NCBI RefSeq assembly: GCF_036416795.1
Contig: NZ_CP143867.1
Coordinates: 3,650,001 to 3,714,000, forward strand
From: Bacteroides sp. MSB163
Lineage (GTDB): Bacteria > Bacteroidota > Bacteroidia > Bacteroidales > Bacteroidaceae
DNA: 64,000 nt
Direction: 5' to 3'
The notes under the pieces: generated by a model
Seen by the model: only the letters and a program-made list of their open reading frames with translations
The model's database searches: none
Told to the model about the DNA's origin: nothing
Program-made: the position numbers and the translations under genes
Part shown: in pieces, positions 26,029 to 34,266 of the stretch
Position numbering within the stretch: position 1 is the first letter of the stretch
Layout of the letters: the number at the start of each line of letters is the position of its first letter

Positions 26029-26499
26029 TTAGTCTTTTTTCTTTTCTACCATGATAACGCCGTCCGTTATACGGTTTACAATGATAGGGGTTTTTTCATT
26101 CAGGAATCCGTCCATGGATTTCACTTCCACGATGTTGCCGTCTATTTCGGCATTGCCGATCAGTGCCAGGCGTGTAATGGCCACACCCGTATCGCCTACT
26201 TTTACTTGATCCGCAGCCGTACGGTCTACCTTCGATGTGATATTCTTCTTCAACGCCACTTTATCCAAGGTCTTGGAGCGCATGAAGAGTATCAATGAGC
26301 CTATGCAGGCTATTGCCGATACACCGAGCGTGATGAAACCAGCCGTTGTACCCAGATAGGCAAAGGCATAATAGTTGGCATAGATCATGCAAGCTCCGGC
26401 CAGGATTCCGGCTATACTGATGCCCGGGATGACGAACAGTTCTACCAAGAATAGGATAACCGCCGCAACAATGAGTACAATGATGATAAGTATGTCCAT
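26029..26499 (-). CDS. NfeD-like membrane protein, partner of FloA
   Basis: This is a short-form NfeD protein of 156 residues. It has three to four hydrophobic segments in the first 75 residues (IIIVLIVAAVILFLVELFVI, SIAGILAGACMIYANYYAF, and another). A C-terminal OB-fold domain follows (about 85-150, KVGDTGVAITRLALIGNAEI). The serine protease domain of long NfeD proteins is absent. It lies between the TPR gene (six-base gap) and floA, so all three are probably co-transcribed and act together at the membrane. Confidence 0.88.
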   Translation of the reverse strand: MDILIIIVLIVAAVILFLVELFVIPGISIAGILAGACMIYANYYAFAYLGTTAGFITLGVSAIACIGSLILFMRSKTLDKVALKKNITSKVDRTAADQVKVGDTGVAITRLALIGNAEIDGNIVEVKSMDGFLNEKTPIIVNRITDGVIMVEKKKD

Positions 26500-26505
26500 A
26501 GTTTT

Positions 26506-27936
26506 CTATTTAAAGGATTGTTTTTCTGTATTACGCACTTCAATGGCGGCTTTTTCCAATTCACCTGATAATTGTTTTATCTGCTTTTCCAGGTCGAGTA
26601 TGGCGGGAGTCAGTTTGGCTTTATCGCTTTCCTTGGCACGGGAGTACAAGGAGCGTTGTTCTTCCAATTTGTTTTGCTGTTGTCTGAAGCTTTTTTCCAA
26701 CTGGCGGTATTTGCTGAACAAGCTCTTGGCTTGAGGTGATTTGAAATCACTCCATTGATAATACGTGGTGTGGTCATCAATTACAAATTCAAAGTCATAG
26801 CTCCGTTCAGTTTGTGGCTTTTCACTGATAGCGGCTTGCAGACGGCGTTTGGCATCAGATACTGTATTCTGGTCTACCCAAGTATCTTTCAGGGAGTGAA
26901 TTTGAGCAAGTCGGACAGCTTTTTTCTTGTCCATTGCTTCGTAGTTATACACTCTTTTGGAAGAGTTGGGAATAAATACGTAAATACATACTTTTCCTTC
27001 CGGTTGGTACCGATCGGAAGCAAACCATCCGAGGTTGTTGAATTCATCGATGGCAAACATGTAGTCGTTATAGGGAGAATTGAATGGCATGCCCACATTC
27101 TCCGGGGTCAGATAGGTGTTGGTATTTGTATTATAGCGGGTAACGAATATGTCGTATCCACCTATTGAATTCTCACCGTCAGCGGCATAGTAGATAGTTG
27201 CACCATCAGTCAATACATAAGGATAATTGGCATTGACGGAGTCATTGATGCTACCGGGTAATAAGCTGCCTTTACTCCATTCGCCTTGCATTTTGTTACG
27301 GGAAAGGATACTGAGTTTGCCATCAGGCTGGCGTTCACCGTAATAAATCTTATTACCAAGTTCCGTTTCGTATACGGTAGCTTCTATTTCTTCTTTATTT
27401 TGGAAAAAATCGTTGTACGTAAGTAATTTACCAGATTCCGGACTTATTTTATAAGCTTCCAGAAAGCGGTCTTTATCCACTACGATACTATCGATGATGC
27501 ATACTTCTTCGATGCCTTTCAGCATGCGGAGATTGGTCTTGCTTTTTTCTAGAAGTTTTTCAGCTTCTGCGGTAGATCTTTTTCGTTTGGAAAGGTCACT
27601 GATATATTCTTCGTAACACTTGATGGCATCTTCAAAACGATACAGGTCGTTATAATTTCGTGCCAGATGCAGCTGTCCGCTCGGGATACGTTTTTTAACG
27701 GCTGTTTCCAGATATTTCAGAGCTACGTCAGGCTCTCCTGTTTCCAGGCAGCATACACCGTACCATAAATTGCAATTTCCGTTTGCCGGTTGTGTCTTGA
27801 CGAATTTTTTGAAAACAGGTTTGGCTTTCTCGTACTGCCCTTTGTTGTAAAAAGCTTTAGCTTGTTCCAACGTCTGTGCTGATGCACCGATTAATACAAG
27901 ACAAAATAGAAGGAGTAAAATATATCTCTTTTTCAT
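26506..27936 (-). CDS. TPR and WD40-like beta-propeller exported protein
   Basis: The 476-residue protein has a signal peptide (YILLLLFCLVLIGASAQ, cleavage about residue 20). TPR units follow at about 22-145 (AKAFYNKGQYEKAKPVFKKF). A PD40-type propeller part with repeated strand motifs comes next (YPYVLTDGATIYYAADG, GGYDIFVTRYN). A Gln/Lys-rich coiled coil closes the C-terminus (about 400-476). It resembles the N-terminal part of Bacteroidetes OmpA-family TPR proteins but lacks an OmpA domain. It heads the operon with nfeD and floA. A periplasmic scaffolding role is inferred only. Confidence 0.7.
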   Translation of the reverse strand: MKKRYILLLLFCLVLIGASAQTLEQAKAFYNKGQYEKAKPVFKKFVKTQPANGNCNLWYGVCCLETGEPDVALKYLETAVKKRIPSGQLHLARNYNDLYRFEDAIKCYEEYISDLSKRKRSTAEAEKLLEKSKTNLRMLKGIEEVCIIDSIVVDKDRFLEAYKISPESGKLLTYNDFFQNKEEIEATVYETELGNKIYYGERQPDGKLSILSRNKMQGEWSKGSLLPGSINDSVNANYPYVLTDGATIYYAADGENSIGGYDIFVTRYNTNTNTYLTPENVGMPFNSPYNDYMFAIDEFNNLGWFASDRYQPEGKVCIYVFIPNSSKRVYNYEAMDKKKAVRLAQIHSLKDTWVDQNTVSDAKRRLQAAISEKPQTERSYDFEFVIDDHTTYYQWSDFKSPQAKSLFSKYRQLEKSFRQQQNKLEEQRSLYSRAKESDKAKLTPAILDLEKQIKQLSGELEKAAIEVRNTEKQSFK

Positions 27937-28048
27937 GTTAGTTATCCAACTTACAAATTCGAATGTTCAAAAATACAAATTAATCGGGAATAATGCTGAT
28001 TTCCGTTATTCTATTATGTTAATTCTTCTTTAAATCATTCTTTTCTCT

Positions 28049-28057
28049 TACTTTTGC
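28049..28057 (+). promoter_or_regulatory. -7 box of the ttcA-like gene
   Basis: TACTTTTGC matches the Bacteroides -7 consensus. The start codon is over 110 bp downstream, so the transcript carries a long leader that contains the hairpin repeat at 28072-28163. Confidence 0.65.
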
Positions 28058-28071
28058 AGGGCAAAAAGTAA

Positions 28072-28163
28072 AAGAGCTACAAGCTACATGAGCTACGAGT
28101 TACAAGTAGCTGCGCAATGTTAGCATGTAACTTGTAGCTCGTAACTTGTAATTCGTAGCTTAT
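28072..28163 (+). repeat. Dispersed hairpin repeat, member C, in the ttcA leader
   Basis: Arms built from GAGCTACGAGTTACAAG and its inverse flank a loop containing GCTGCGCAATGTTAGCATG. The loop is shared (inverse orientation) with the elements at 29318, 57622 and 63119. It ends eight bases before the start codon. Confidence 0.75.
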
Positions 28164-28170
28164 AATCGTT

Positions 28171-28926
28171 ATGGCGCAATTTACTGAAGAAGAGAAGATC
28201 ATCCGCCGCATAGAAAAGCGGTTTAGCAAGGGAGTGGTGGAATATGGGCTGATAGAGGATGGAGATAAAATCCTCATCGGACTTTCCGGCGGTAAAGACT
28301 CTTTGGCGTTGGTGGAATTGTTGGCAAAGCGTGTCCGTGTCTTTAAGCCCAGATTCTCCGTGGTTGCCGTTCATGTGGTTATGAAGAATATACCTTATCA
28401 GAGTGATTTAGCCTATTTGCGTGAGTATGCTGAGTCATGGAATATTCCTTTTGTGTTGTATGAGACGGAGTTCGATGCAAGTACGGATATGCGTAAGTCG
28501 CCTTGTTTTCTTTGTTCATGGAACCGACGTAAGGCGTTGTTTACTGTTGCCAAGGAGCAAGGTTGTAATAAAATAGCATTGGGACATCATATGGATGATA
28601 TTCTAGAAACATTATTGATGAATATCACTTTTCAAGGTGCATTTAGTTCCATGCCGCCCCGCTTGATAATGAAGAAGTTCGATATGACGGTTATCCGTCC
28701 GATGTGTTTGATACATGAGTCTGATTTGCTGGAACTGGCACAGATAAGGGGATATCGGAAACAGGTGAAGAATTGCCCTTATGAAGCGCAATCTCATCGA
28801 AGCGATATGAAAGGTATTTTGCATCAGTTGGAAGAAATGAACCCGGAAGCTCGCTATAGTCTTTGGGGAAGTATGGCAAATGTTCAGGAAGAGCTTCTTC
28901 CTAATAAAATTGATAAGTTAGATTAA
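28171..28926 (+). CDS. TtcA-family tRNA 2-thiolation protein
   Basis: This is a PP-loop ATPase of the TtcA/TtuA group, which adenylates a tRNA base before sulfur insertion. The 251 residues have the PP-loop LSGGKDSLAL (about 34-43). The CxxC pair is in SPCFLCSWNRRK (about 110-121), and the iron-sulfur partner Cys is probably in VKNCPYEAQSHR near 203. The motif GHHMDDILETLLMN is the family signature. 2-thiocytidine at position 32 is the usual TtcA product; the exact target is inferred. The gene follows a long, hairpin-containing leader. Confidence 0.88.
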   Translation: MAQFTEEEKIIRRIEKRFSKGVVEYGLIEDGDKILIGLSGGKDSLALVELLAKRVRVFKPRFSVVAVHVVMKNIPYQSDLAYLREYAESWNIPFVLYETEFDASTDMRKSPCFLCSWNRRKALFTVAKEQGCNKIALGHHMDDILETLLMNITFQGAFSSMPPRLIMKKFDMTVIRPMCLIHESDLLELAQIRGYRKQVKNCPYEAQSHRSDMKGILHQLEEMNPEARYSLWGSMANVQEELLPNKIDKLD

Positions 28927-28952
28927 TCATTCTTTAAATATTCATTACTGAA

Positions 28953-29321
28953 ATGAAAGGTTTTTATACTATTTTGCTTTTAATAGTCTCTAATATCTTT
29001 ATGACTTTTGCTTGGTATGGTCATCTGAAGCTACAGGAGATGAAAGTGATCACAAATTGGCCGCTTTATGCCATAATCCTATTTTCATGGGGTATTGCTC
29101 TTGCGGAATATGCCTTCCAGATTCCAGCCAATCGTATTGGCTTTTTGGGCAATGGCGGGCCTTTCTCATTGATGCAATTGAAGATTATTCAGGAGGTGGT
29201 TACTCTTATTATTTTCACAGTATTTACTACTGTACTTTTTAAAGGTGAAAGCCTGCACTGGAATCATTTTGCGGCATTCATTTGCTTGGTATTGGCAGTG
29301 TATTTTGTATTCTATAAATGA
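28953..29321 (+). CDS. DUF486 (DMT-like) small membrane protein
   Basis: The 122-residue protein is almost wholly membrane, with four helices: TILLLIVSNIFMTFAWYG, WPLYAIILFSWGIALAEYAF, a helix in the VVTLIIFTVFTTVLF region, and FAAFICLVLAVYFVF at the end. The sequence between helices two and three (QIPANRIGFLGNGGPFSLMQ) is the hallmark of DUF486, a relative of small drug/metabolite transporters. The substrate is unknown. It lies 26 bp after the ttcA-like gene on the same strand, and its stop codon is inside the left arm of a perfect 35-bp hairpin. Confidence 0.85.
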   Translation: MKGFYTILLLIVSNIFMTFAWYGHLKLQEMKVITNWPLYAIILFSWGIALAEYAFQIPANRIGFLGNGGPFSLMQLKIIQEVVTLIIFTVFTTVLFKGESLHWNHFAAFICLVLAVYFVFYK

Positions 29322-29417
29322 TAATTTAATGAAGAACTAAGAATGAAGAATTACCTTGCGGCATGCTTGCATAGCGCAGCCAAATTCTTCATTCTTAGTT
29401 CTTCATTAAATTATCAT
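29318..29417. repeat. Dispersed hairpin repeat, member A: perfect 35-bp arms, between convergent genes
   Basis: Arms 29318-29352 and 29383-29417 are exact inverse copies; the loop 29353-29382 contains GCGGCATGCTTGCATAGCGC. The arms include the stop codons of both convergent genes, so it probably also ends both transcripts. Confidence 0.9.
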
Positions 29418-30436
29418 TTCTTTGTTATAAACCGTTCCATTCCTTTCGTATAGTATGTTTGAAGTTCTCCATTCTCATCCGTGTAAATAAAGCACGCATC
29501 AATATCCGGATGAGCATCAGCAAAGCGTTCTGCTTCTTCCAGTCCCATCACCATGAATGCGGTGGCATAAGCATCAGCACTCATACAGTTTTTGGCTACT
29601 ACAGTGGCAGATAAGATATTATGTTGTACGGGATATCCTGTTCTTGGATCTATAGTATGTGCATATTTCTTTCCGTCTCTATAATAGAAGTTGCGATAAT
29701 TGCCTGAGGTTGCAATACCTACATCCGTTATATTCAATACTGTTTGTAGCTCCTGATTAATGGATAGTGAATCATCAACGGGCTTATTGATTCCGATACG
29801 CCATAAGTCTTTCTTGGGATTTTCTCCCTGCGCTACGATTTCTCCGCCTATATCTACCATGAAATTCTTGATGCCTTTCTTTGCAAGAAACTGTGCTATT
29901 ACATCCACTGCATATCCCTTGGCTACTGCACTACATGAGAGCATCATGCGCTCATCTTGTTTTACCACTTTACCTTCTTCTGACAGAGTCACTTTGGTAT
30001 ATCCTGTAATTTCCAGTAAGCTGTCTATCATGGCAGAGTCGGGAAATGCGCCTTTCTTGAAACCAAACCCCCAGGCATTAGCCAGTGGAGCAACTGTAAT
30101 ATCGAATGCACCATCCGTTTCTTTAGATATTTCCATACTACGGCGGAATACATTTGTAAAAAAGGTATCCGGTATAATATCCTCATTACGGTTGATTCGT
30201 GTAATTGTGGCCGTATCATTGAAGGGAGATAGCGAACCGTCAAATCTCTTCAATTCTTCATCGATTTCAGCTTTCAGATCACCGTCATATTGATAAGTTA
30301 TATTATAAACTGTGCCGAATATCAGTCCGTTGACTGTATAATAAGGTTGCGTACGGTTATGACGTGCAAGTATCCAAATTGTTCCCAATACCAGCAGGGC
30401 AATCCATAAGAAATTTCTCTGTACTTTCTTTTCCAT
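29414..30436 (-). CDS. apbE: FAD:protein FMN transferase (ApbE family)
   Basis: ApbE attaches FMN covalently to Thr/Ser of flavoproteins such as NqrB/NqrC and RnfG/RnfD. The 340-residue protein has an N-terminal signal anchor (FLWIALLVLGTIWILA). The family features GTVYNITY, a helix with DGSLSPFNDTATITRIN, SCSAVAKGYAVD, FMVDIGGEIVAQG and the Mg-binding DAYATAFMVMG near the end are present. Length is typical. It closes the six-gene minus operon, nine bases after mntP. Confidence 0.92.
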   Translation of the reverse strand: MEKKVQRNFLWIALLVLGTIWILARHNRTQPYYTVNGLIFGTVYNITYQYDGDLKAEIDEELKRFDGSLSPFNDTATITRINRNEDIIPDTFFTNVFRRSMEISKETDGAFDITVAPLANAWGFGFKKGAFPDSAMIDSLLEITGYTKVTLSEEGKVVKQDERMMLSCSAVAKGYAVDVIAQFLAKKGIKNFMVDIGGEIVAQGENPKKDLWRIGINKPVDDSLSINQELQTVLNITDVGIATSGNYRNFYYRDGKKYAHTIDPRTGYPVQHNILSATVVAKNCMSADAYATAFMVMGLEEAERFADAHPDIDACFIYTDENGELQTYYTKGMERFITKK

Positions 30437-30445
30437 AAGCGAAGT

Positions 30446-31027
30446 TTAACTGAAGAGCAAGTGCTCTATTAATATTTTTGTTCCGATGATAATCAGGATA
30501 ATACCTCCCCAGAGTTCTGCCCGCAGCTTTCGTGCAATGCCGCAACCAAAACGGATACCGAACAGTAATCCAATGAGGGACATAATGAAAGATACGAAAC
30601 CGATAATAGAAATAGGTGCCAGTATTTCCGAGAAGTCTCGCATTCCTAGAAATGCAAATGAGACACCAATGGCCAGTGCATCTATGCTGGTTGCGATGGC
30701 TAATGCGAGTACCACTTTCAGACTTTTCGGGTCATACTCTTTTTTGCAATCCTCATCTTTGAAAGACTCTCTGAACATGCGTCCGCCCAGGAAAGCAAGG
30801 ATGACGAACGCAATCCAATGATCCAGACTTTCTATCAGGTGGCTGAACGTGCTGCCACCTATCCACCCAAGGAGTGGCATGATAGCTTGGAATAATCCAA
30901 AGAAAAAAGCCATGGTCAGCATGGGCCGCCATAGCGTACGTTTCAGAAGAATACCACTGGCTATGGAAATTGCGAAACAGTCCATCGCGAGTCCCACGGC
31001 AAGAAGCCAAATCTCTAATCCGGTCAT
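30446..31027 (-). CDS. mntP: Manganese efflux pump MntP
   Basis: MntP exports Mn(II). The 193 residues form six helices in two inverted triplets. Each triplet carries the family Asp motif: LAVGLAMDCFAISIA in helix one and ATSIDALAIGVSFAF in helix four. The C-terminus ends after the last helix (GGIILIIIGTKILIEHL). Length matches E. coli MntP (188). A Mn-responsive yybP-type leader is not visible because the gene sits inside an operon, three bases after the DUF6048-like gene. Confidence 0.92.
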   Translation of the reverse strand: MTGLEIWLLAVGLAMDCFAISIASGILLKRTLWRPMLTMAFFFGLFQAIMPLLGWIGGSTFSHLIESLDHWIAFVILAFLGGRMFRESFKDEDCKKEYDPKSLKVVLALAIATSIDALAIGVSFAFLGMRDFSEILAPISIIGFVSFIMSLIGLLFGIRFGCGIARKLRAELWGGIILIIIGTKILIEHLLFS

Positions 31028-31030
31028 AAT

Positions 31031-31801
31031 TTAATAGGGCAGTTTATATGTGATTGTATAGGTTACACCCATGGTGTTGGAGCCATATTTGCCGAATCCG
31101 GGTACATACCACGGATTACCATATTCTCCAGTTGATGAACTTGTGCGGAATTTGAAGCGCAATCCCCAACCCATGTAGAACTGTTTCCAGATATGTGCAC
31201 GTATGCCGACGCAGAATTCAAACCATTGCATCGAACCTTTCATTCCTTTATGGTTGAATGGTACGCTTCCTCCCCAGATACCGTCCATTTGATTGGGGTT
31301 TCCAATACTTCCATCAAAAATGGGGTCGGTCACAGGGAGAGCTGTTATATCATATTTGAAGCTACTCATTGCATAGCGTAAGCCAACAAACAAGAAATTA
31401 TCAAATTTCTTCTTATAAAGAGCGTTATAGTTCATACCGATACGGAAATAAGGTGCATTACTTTTGTAATTCGTTCCGTTATCATTCCATGCGTTGGTGC
31501 TGCCATATCCAAGTTCCACAATTGGGAAGAAACGGTTTTTAAGGTTGACGTCAACAGCTACTTCCGAGCTTAAGAAATCACCTCCCAGAACTTTACTTCC
31601 GATTCCCCACAGGTCCACACTGACAGTCATGCCATAGTATAGCGGGAAGACATTCTCATCCGCTTCTTTCTTTTCCTCCTTCTTGGGCGGATTGGAAGCG
31701 GGAGGCCGGTTGCTGTTCTGTGCCTGTACCGGAAGCCCTGTCAGCAAGAAAAATGCCAGACTAAGGCTGAGGATAAAAGAGCTTAAGATTTTCCGTTCCA
31801 T
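31031..31801 (-). CDS. Outer-membrane beta-barrel-like protein (DUF6048-type)
   Basis: The 256 residues start with a signal peptide (FILSLSLAFFLLTGLPVQA, cleavage near residue 27). A Pro/Asn/Lys-rich linker (NSNRPPASNPPKKEEKKEAD) follows. Then come alternating aromatic beta-strands (PYFRIGMNYNALY, FLFVGLRYAMSSF, FYMGWGLRFKFR) and a C-terminal strand, as in small outer-membrane barrels. I recall it as a Bacteroidales family of unknown function. Its start lies within the end of the upstream lipoprotein gene (41-bp overlap), so the two are translationally linked and probably form one envelope unit. Confidence 0.7.
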   Translation of the reverse strand: MERKILSSFILSLSLAFFLLTGLPVQAQNSNRPPASNPPKKEEKKEADENVFPLYYGMTVSVDLWGIGSKVLGGDFLSSEVAVDVNLKNRFFPIVELGYGSTNAWNDNGTNYKSNAPYFRIGMNYNALYKKKFDNFLFVGLRYAMSSFKYDITALPVTDPIFDGSIGNPNQMDGIWGGSVPFNHKGMKGSMQWFEFCVGIRAHIWKQFYMGWGLRFKFRTSSSTGEYGNPWYVPGFGKYGSNTMGVTYTITYKLPY

Positions 31802-32264
31802 AAATGCTTACTTCTTTTTCTTTAATATATATGGAGTCAAGTAGATAGCGACTGTATGCTCCGCCTGTGATGCTTTGTTTCATCTGATAGCCGCAATCCA
31901 TTGACAGGAAATAGGGCGTATTCTTTTGGTAGATAATAATAGTATCTTTTTTAATCTTGGGATCTTTGCTATAGTGAAATATCAATACGGTAGAATCTGC
32001 TGTATAGCGCAGAGGCAATGATAGCGAATGCACTTTCTTCTGATTGTTAAGAATGACGGAGTCTGTATCGAATGCTGTAATAGTCAGCGAGTCAAGTGTA
32101 TCGTTGAACACTCTTTTACTTTCCCTGTCCACCGTATATAGATAACATTCCATCATCGGACGTGCATTCATGGAGCAATCTTCTTCTTCCGAACAAGAAG
32201 AAACGATGCTGATAATGGGATAAGCAATCAGACAAAGCAATATCAGTTTTACTAATTTTTTCAT
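31761..32264 (-). CDS. Lipoprotein of Bacteroidales family DUF6452-type
   Basis: The 167-residue protein has a lipoprotein signal (LILLCLIAYPIISIVSSC; lipobox Cys at residue 23) followed by acidic residues (SEEEDC), which in Bacteroides can favour surface export. The mature part is beta-rich (LRYTADSTVLIFHY, DTIIIYQKNTPYFLSMDCG). No enzyme motif is seen. It overlaps the next gene (a barrel-like protein) by 41 bp and starts three bases after the glycosyltransferase stop. The two probably act together at the outer membrane; the role is unknown. Confidence 0.7.
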   Translation of the reverse strand: MKKLVKLILLCLIAYPIISIVSSCSEEEDCSMNARPMMECYLYTVDRESKRVFNDTLDSLTITAFDTDSVILNNQKKVHSLSLPLRYTADSTVLIFHYSKDPKIKKDTIIIYQKNTPYFLSMDCGYQMKQSITGGAYSRYLLDSIYIKEKEVSIYGTENLKLFYPQP

Positions 32265-32267
32265 AGT

Positions 32268-33221
32268 CTATATTGTTTTTTCTATTTGATATTTATTTCG
32301 TTCAGGAGCACTACGCGAAATCAGTTCGCCAAGGAAGCCTGCAAGGAACAGTTGAGTTCCGATGATCATAGCGGTCAGTGACAAGTAGAAGTAGGGGGAG
32401 TCCGTAATCAGGCGGTAAGGCATTCCGTTATACATATTATATAGTTTCGTAATTCCTACAATAATCACTGAAATAAAACCGAAGATGAACATCAGTGAAC
32501 CGAGCAACCCGAAAAAATGCATGGGTTTTACTCCGAAAGCTGACAAGAACCAGAGTGAAATCAAATCCAGATATCCATTGAAGAAACGGTTTAAACCGCC
32601 AAACTTTGTCTTTCCGAATTTACGCGCTTGGTGCTGAACTACTTTTTCTCCGATTTTTTTGAAACCGGCATTTTTGGCGAGGTAGGGGATATAGCGATGC
32701 ATTTCGCCGTACACTTCGATATTCTTCACCACATCCAGTTTGTAGGCTTTCAATCCACAGTTAAAGTCGTGCAGGTTCTTGATGCCCGACACTTTACGAG
32801 CTGTTGCATTGAATATTTTTGTAGGAATGGTTTTTGAAAGTGGGTCGTAGCGTTTCTTTTTCCATCCGGATACCAGATCATAGCCGTCTTCCGTAACCAT
32901 GCGGTACAGTTCGGGTATTTCGTCCGGGCTATCCTGCAAATCTGCATCCATGGTGATGACTACATCTCCCTGTGCCTTTTCAAAGCCACAGTACAATGCC
33001 GGCGATTTGCCATAGTTACGGCGGAACTTGATGCCATGCACGGTGTCCGATTTCCTGCTCAGTTCTTCGATAATCTGCCAGGAACGGTCGGTACTTCCGT
33101 CATTTACGAAAATTACTTCGTATGAAAAACCATTGGCTTTCATTACCCGTTCAATCCATGCGTACAGTTCCGGAAGTGATTCTTCTTCATTATATAAAGG
33201 AACGACAACTGAAATATCCAT
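32268..33221 (-). CDS. GT2 glycosyltransferase of the DPM1/GtrB type
   Basis: The enzyme is expected to load a sugar onto a polyprenyl phosphate at the inner membrane. The 317 residues have the GT-A domain with ISVVVPLYNEEESLPEL, VNDGSTDRSW, the metal-binding DADLQDSPDEIP (about 94-105) and a QHQARKFGKTKFG region. Two C-terminal membrane helices follow (FGLLGSLMFIFGFISVIIVG and LTAMIIGTQLFLAGFLGEL). This is the ArnC/GtrB/DPM layout. It lies in the envelope operon after DUF4199. Confidence 0.92.
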   Translation of the reverse strand: MDISVVVPLYNEEESLPELYAWIERVMKANGFSYEVIFVNDGSTDRSWQIIEELSRKSDTVHGIKFRRNYGKSPALYCGFEKAQGDVVITMDADLQDSPDEIPELYRMVTEDGYDLVSGWKKKRYDPLSKTIPTKIFNATARKVSGIKNLHDFNCGLKAYKLDVVKNIEVYGEMHRYIPYLAKNAGFKKIGEKVVQHQARKFGKTKFGGLNRFFNGYLDLISLWFLSAFGVKPMHFFGLLGSLMFIFGFISVIIVGITKLYNMYNGMPYRLITDSPYFYLSLTAMIIGTQLFLAGFLGELISRSAPERNKYQIEKTI

Positions 33222-33307
33222 CTTGTGGTTTATGATTTATGAATTATGAATTAGGGTTGAAATCACATCTGCTTTTTTACTTTATCACTCATTTTAATTA
33301 TCCATCT

Positions 33308-33856
33308 TTATCTTCCGCCTATATGCTCTGCCGGTGGGCGCTTCATGACAAACAAGGCGGTGGGGATAGCAAGTAATGATCCGTAGAATACATTCTGAGA
33401 CATCAGTTGCATGGTGATATCTGTTGGAGATAACGAGCGCATCGCACTTATAATTTCTTTAAACTGTTCTACATAAGCGTCCATCCCTGGTATGGTATGG
33501 TTGGCCAGGCTGTTCAGTAAGCTTTCGTATGTGTTTAGCACAAACCCTTGATCAATAAAACGGAAATATACATAATGAGCTACCGCCGTAAGCAATGCGG
33601 CAAACATATACATAAATACAGTGAAAATCCATGCATGAAGAAAACTGATGGCACCGTCACAAACTTGGTTACGGTACATTCGTACATAATAATACGCCAT
33701 AAAAGGCACGCATAGAGTTAGTCCTGCAAAGAGGAAAAATAGGAACGGTGTAGTTAGCCCTAAAGGAAATAAAATGAACTTCAAAATCCAAAATCCTCCC
33801 AGGTAAGTGCCGAATAACATGGCATATCGTTGTAAGTAACCTTTGTTCTCTGTCAT
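33308..33856 (-). CDS. DUF4199 membrane protein
   Basis: The 182-residue protein has about four membrane helices: YAMLFGTYLGGFWILKFILF, FLFFLFAGLTLCVPFMAYYY, AWIFTVFMYMFAALLTAVAHY and VFYGSLLAIPTALFVM at the end. A soluble loop between helices three and four holds the SLANHTIPGMDAYVEQFK region. This is the pattern of the Bacteroidetes DUF4199 family, of unknown function, often found next to a DPM-like glycosyltransferase as here. A TACCTTTGC box on the minus strand, 21 bp upstream, makes it the first gene of the operon. Confidence 0.82.
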   Translation of the reverse strand: MTENKGYLQRYAMLFGTYLGGFWILKFILFPLGLTTPFLFFLFAGLTLCVPFMAYYYVRMYRNQVCDGAISFLHAWIFTVFMYMFAALLTAVAHYVYFRFIDQGFVLNTYESLLNSLANHTIPGMDAYVEQFKEIISAMRSLSPTDITMQLMSQNVFYGSLLAIPTALFVMKRPPAEHIGGR

Positions 33857-33876
33857 CTTTCATTAGGAATAATGGC

Positions 33877-33885
33877 GCAAAGGTA
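33877..33885 (-). promoter_or_regulatory. -7 box for the DUF4199-apbE operon
   Basis: Reads TACCTTTGC on the minus strand, a full match to the consensus, divergent from the promoter of the SRP RNA. Confidence 0.6.
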
Positions 33886-33948
33886 TAAATAATATTGTTT
33901 GTAACCCCCGTATTCTTGTTAAAGTTGAAAAAAGTTTGGGCAAAGTAT

Positions 33949-33978
33949 TGCAGGTTTAATAAAAATGCATACCTTTGC
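33949..33978 (+). promoter_or_regulatory. Promoter of the SRP RNA and tRNA-Thr unit
   Basis: TACCTTTGC at 33970-33978 is a full -7 match, with TTGCAGG about 20 bp upstream as -33 element. Start of transcription would be close to 33985. Confidence 0.6.
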
Positions 33979-33996
33979 ACCCGCAAACGAAAATAC

Positions 33997-34092
33997 GGGT
34001 AAGTCCTATACGGCCAGCTCCCTTCGAATCCTCCAGGGCTTGATCGCAGCAAAGGTAGTTGGTTGTAGCGGCGCGATATAGTAAGCTTACCC
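33997..34092 (+). ncRNA. ffs: Candidate signal recognition particle RNA (4.5S-like)
   Basis: A 96-nt segment closes on itself with GGGTAAG (33997-34003) and CTTACCC (34086-34092), then CTATA/TATAG and CCAGCT/AGTTGG stems. The tip holds CCAGG and AGCA on opposite strands around a short terminal hairpin, which is the conserved protein-binding pattern of SRP RNA domain IV. It has its own promoter and lies four bases before a tRNA gene. SRP RNA guides membrane-protein targeting with Ffh. The call rests on structure read by eye; a covariance search would settle it. Confidence 0.65.
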
Positions 34093-34096
34093 ACCC

Positions 34097-34170
34097 GCCT
34101 CTTTAGCTCAGCTGGCCAGAGCACGTGATTTGTAATCTCGGGGTCGTTGGTTCGAATCCGACAAGAGGCT
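34097..34170 (+). tRNA. tRNA-Thr (anticodon TGT)
   Basis: The 74-nt cloverleaf has a 7-bp acceptor stem (GCCTCTT/AAGAGGC), D-loop AGCTGGCCAGA, anticodon TGT at 34131-34133 and a T-arm with GTTCGAAT. The discriminator base is T and CCA is not encoded. It is co-transcribed with the candidate SRP RNA upstream and followed by a terminator. Confidence 0.95.
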
Positions 34171-34176
34171 CAAAAG

Positions 34177-34215
34177 AAAGAGATATGTTCTAACAAGAAT
34201 GTATCTCTTTTTTTA
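34177..34215 (+). terminator. Terminator after tRNA-Thr
   Basis: A 9-bp stem AAAGAGATA/TATCTCTTT with a 16-base loop is followed by a run of T, seven bases after the tRNA. Confidence 0.85.
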
Positions 34216-34248
34216 TTTGTTTTTTATAAGAAAAAGTCATAGCTTTGT
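34216..34248 (+). promoter_or_regulatory. Promoter of the large membrane regulator gene
   Basis: TTTG at 34216-34219 and TAGCTTTGT at 34240-34248 are 20 bp apart, as expected for the main Bacteroides promoter. The start codon is 18 bp downstream. Confidence 0.65.
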
Positions 34249-34266
34249 TCTATAAAACCTAATATT

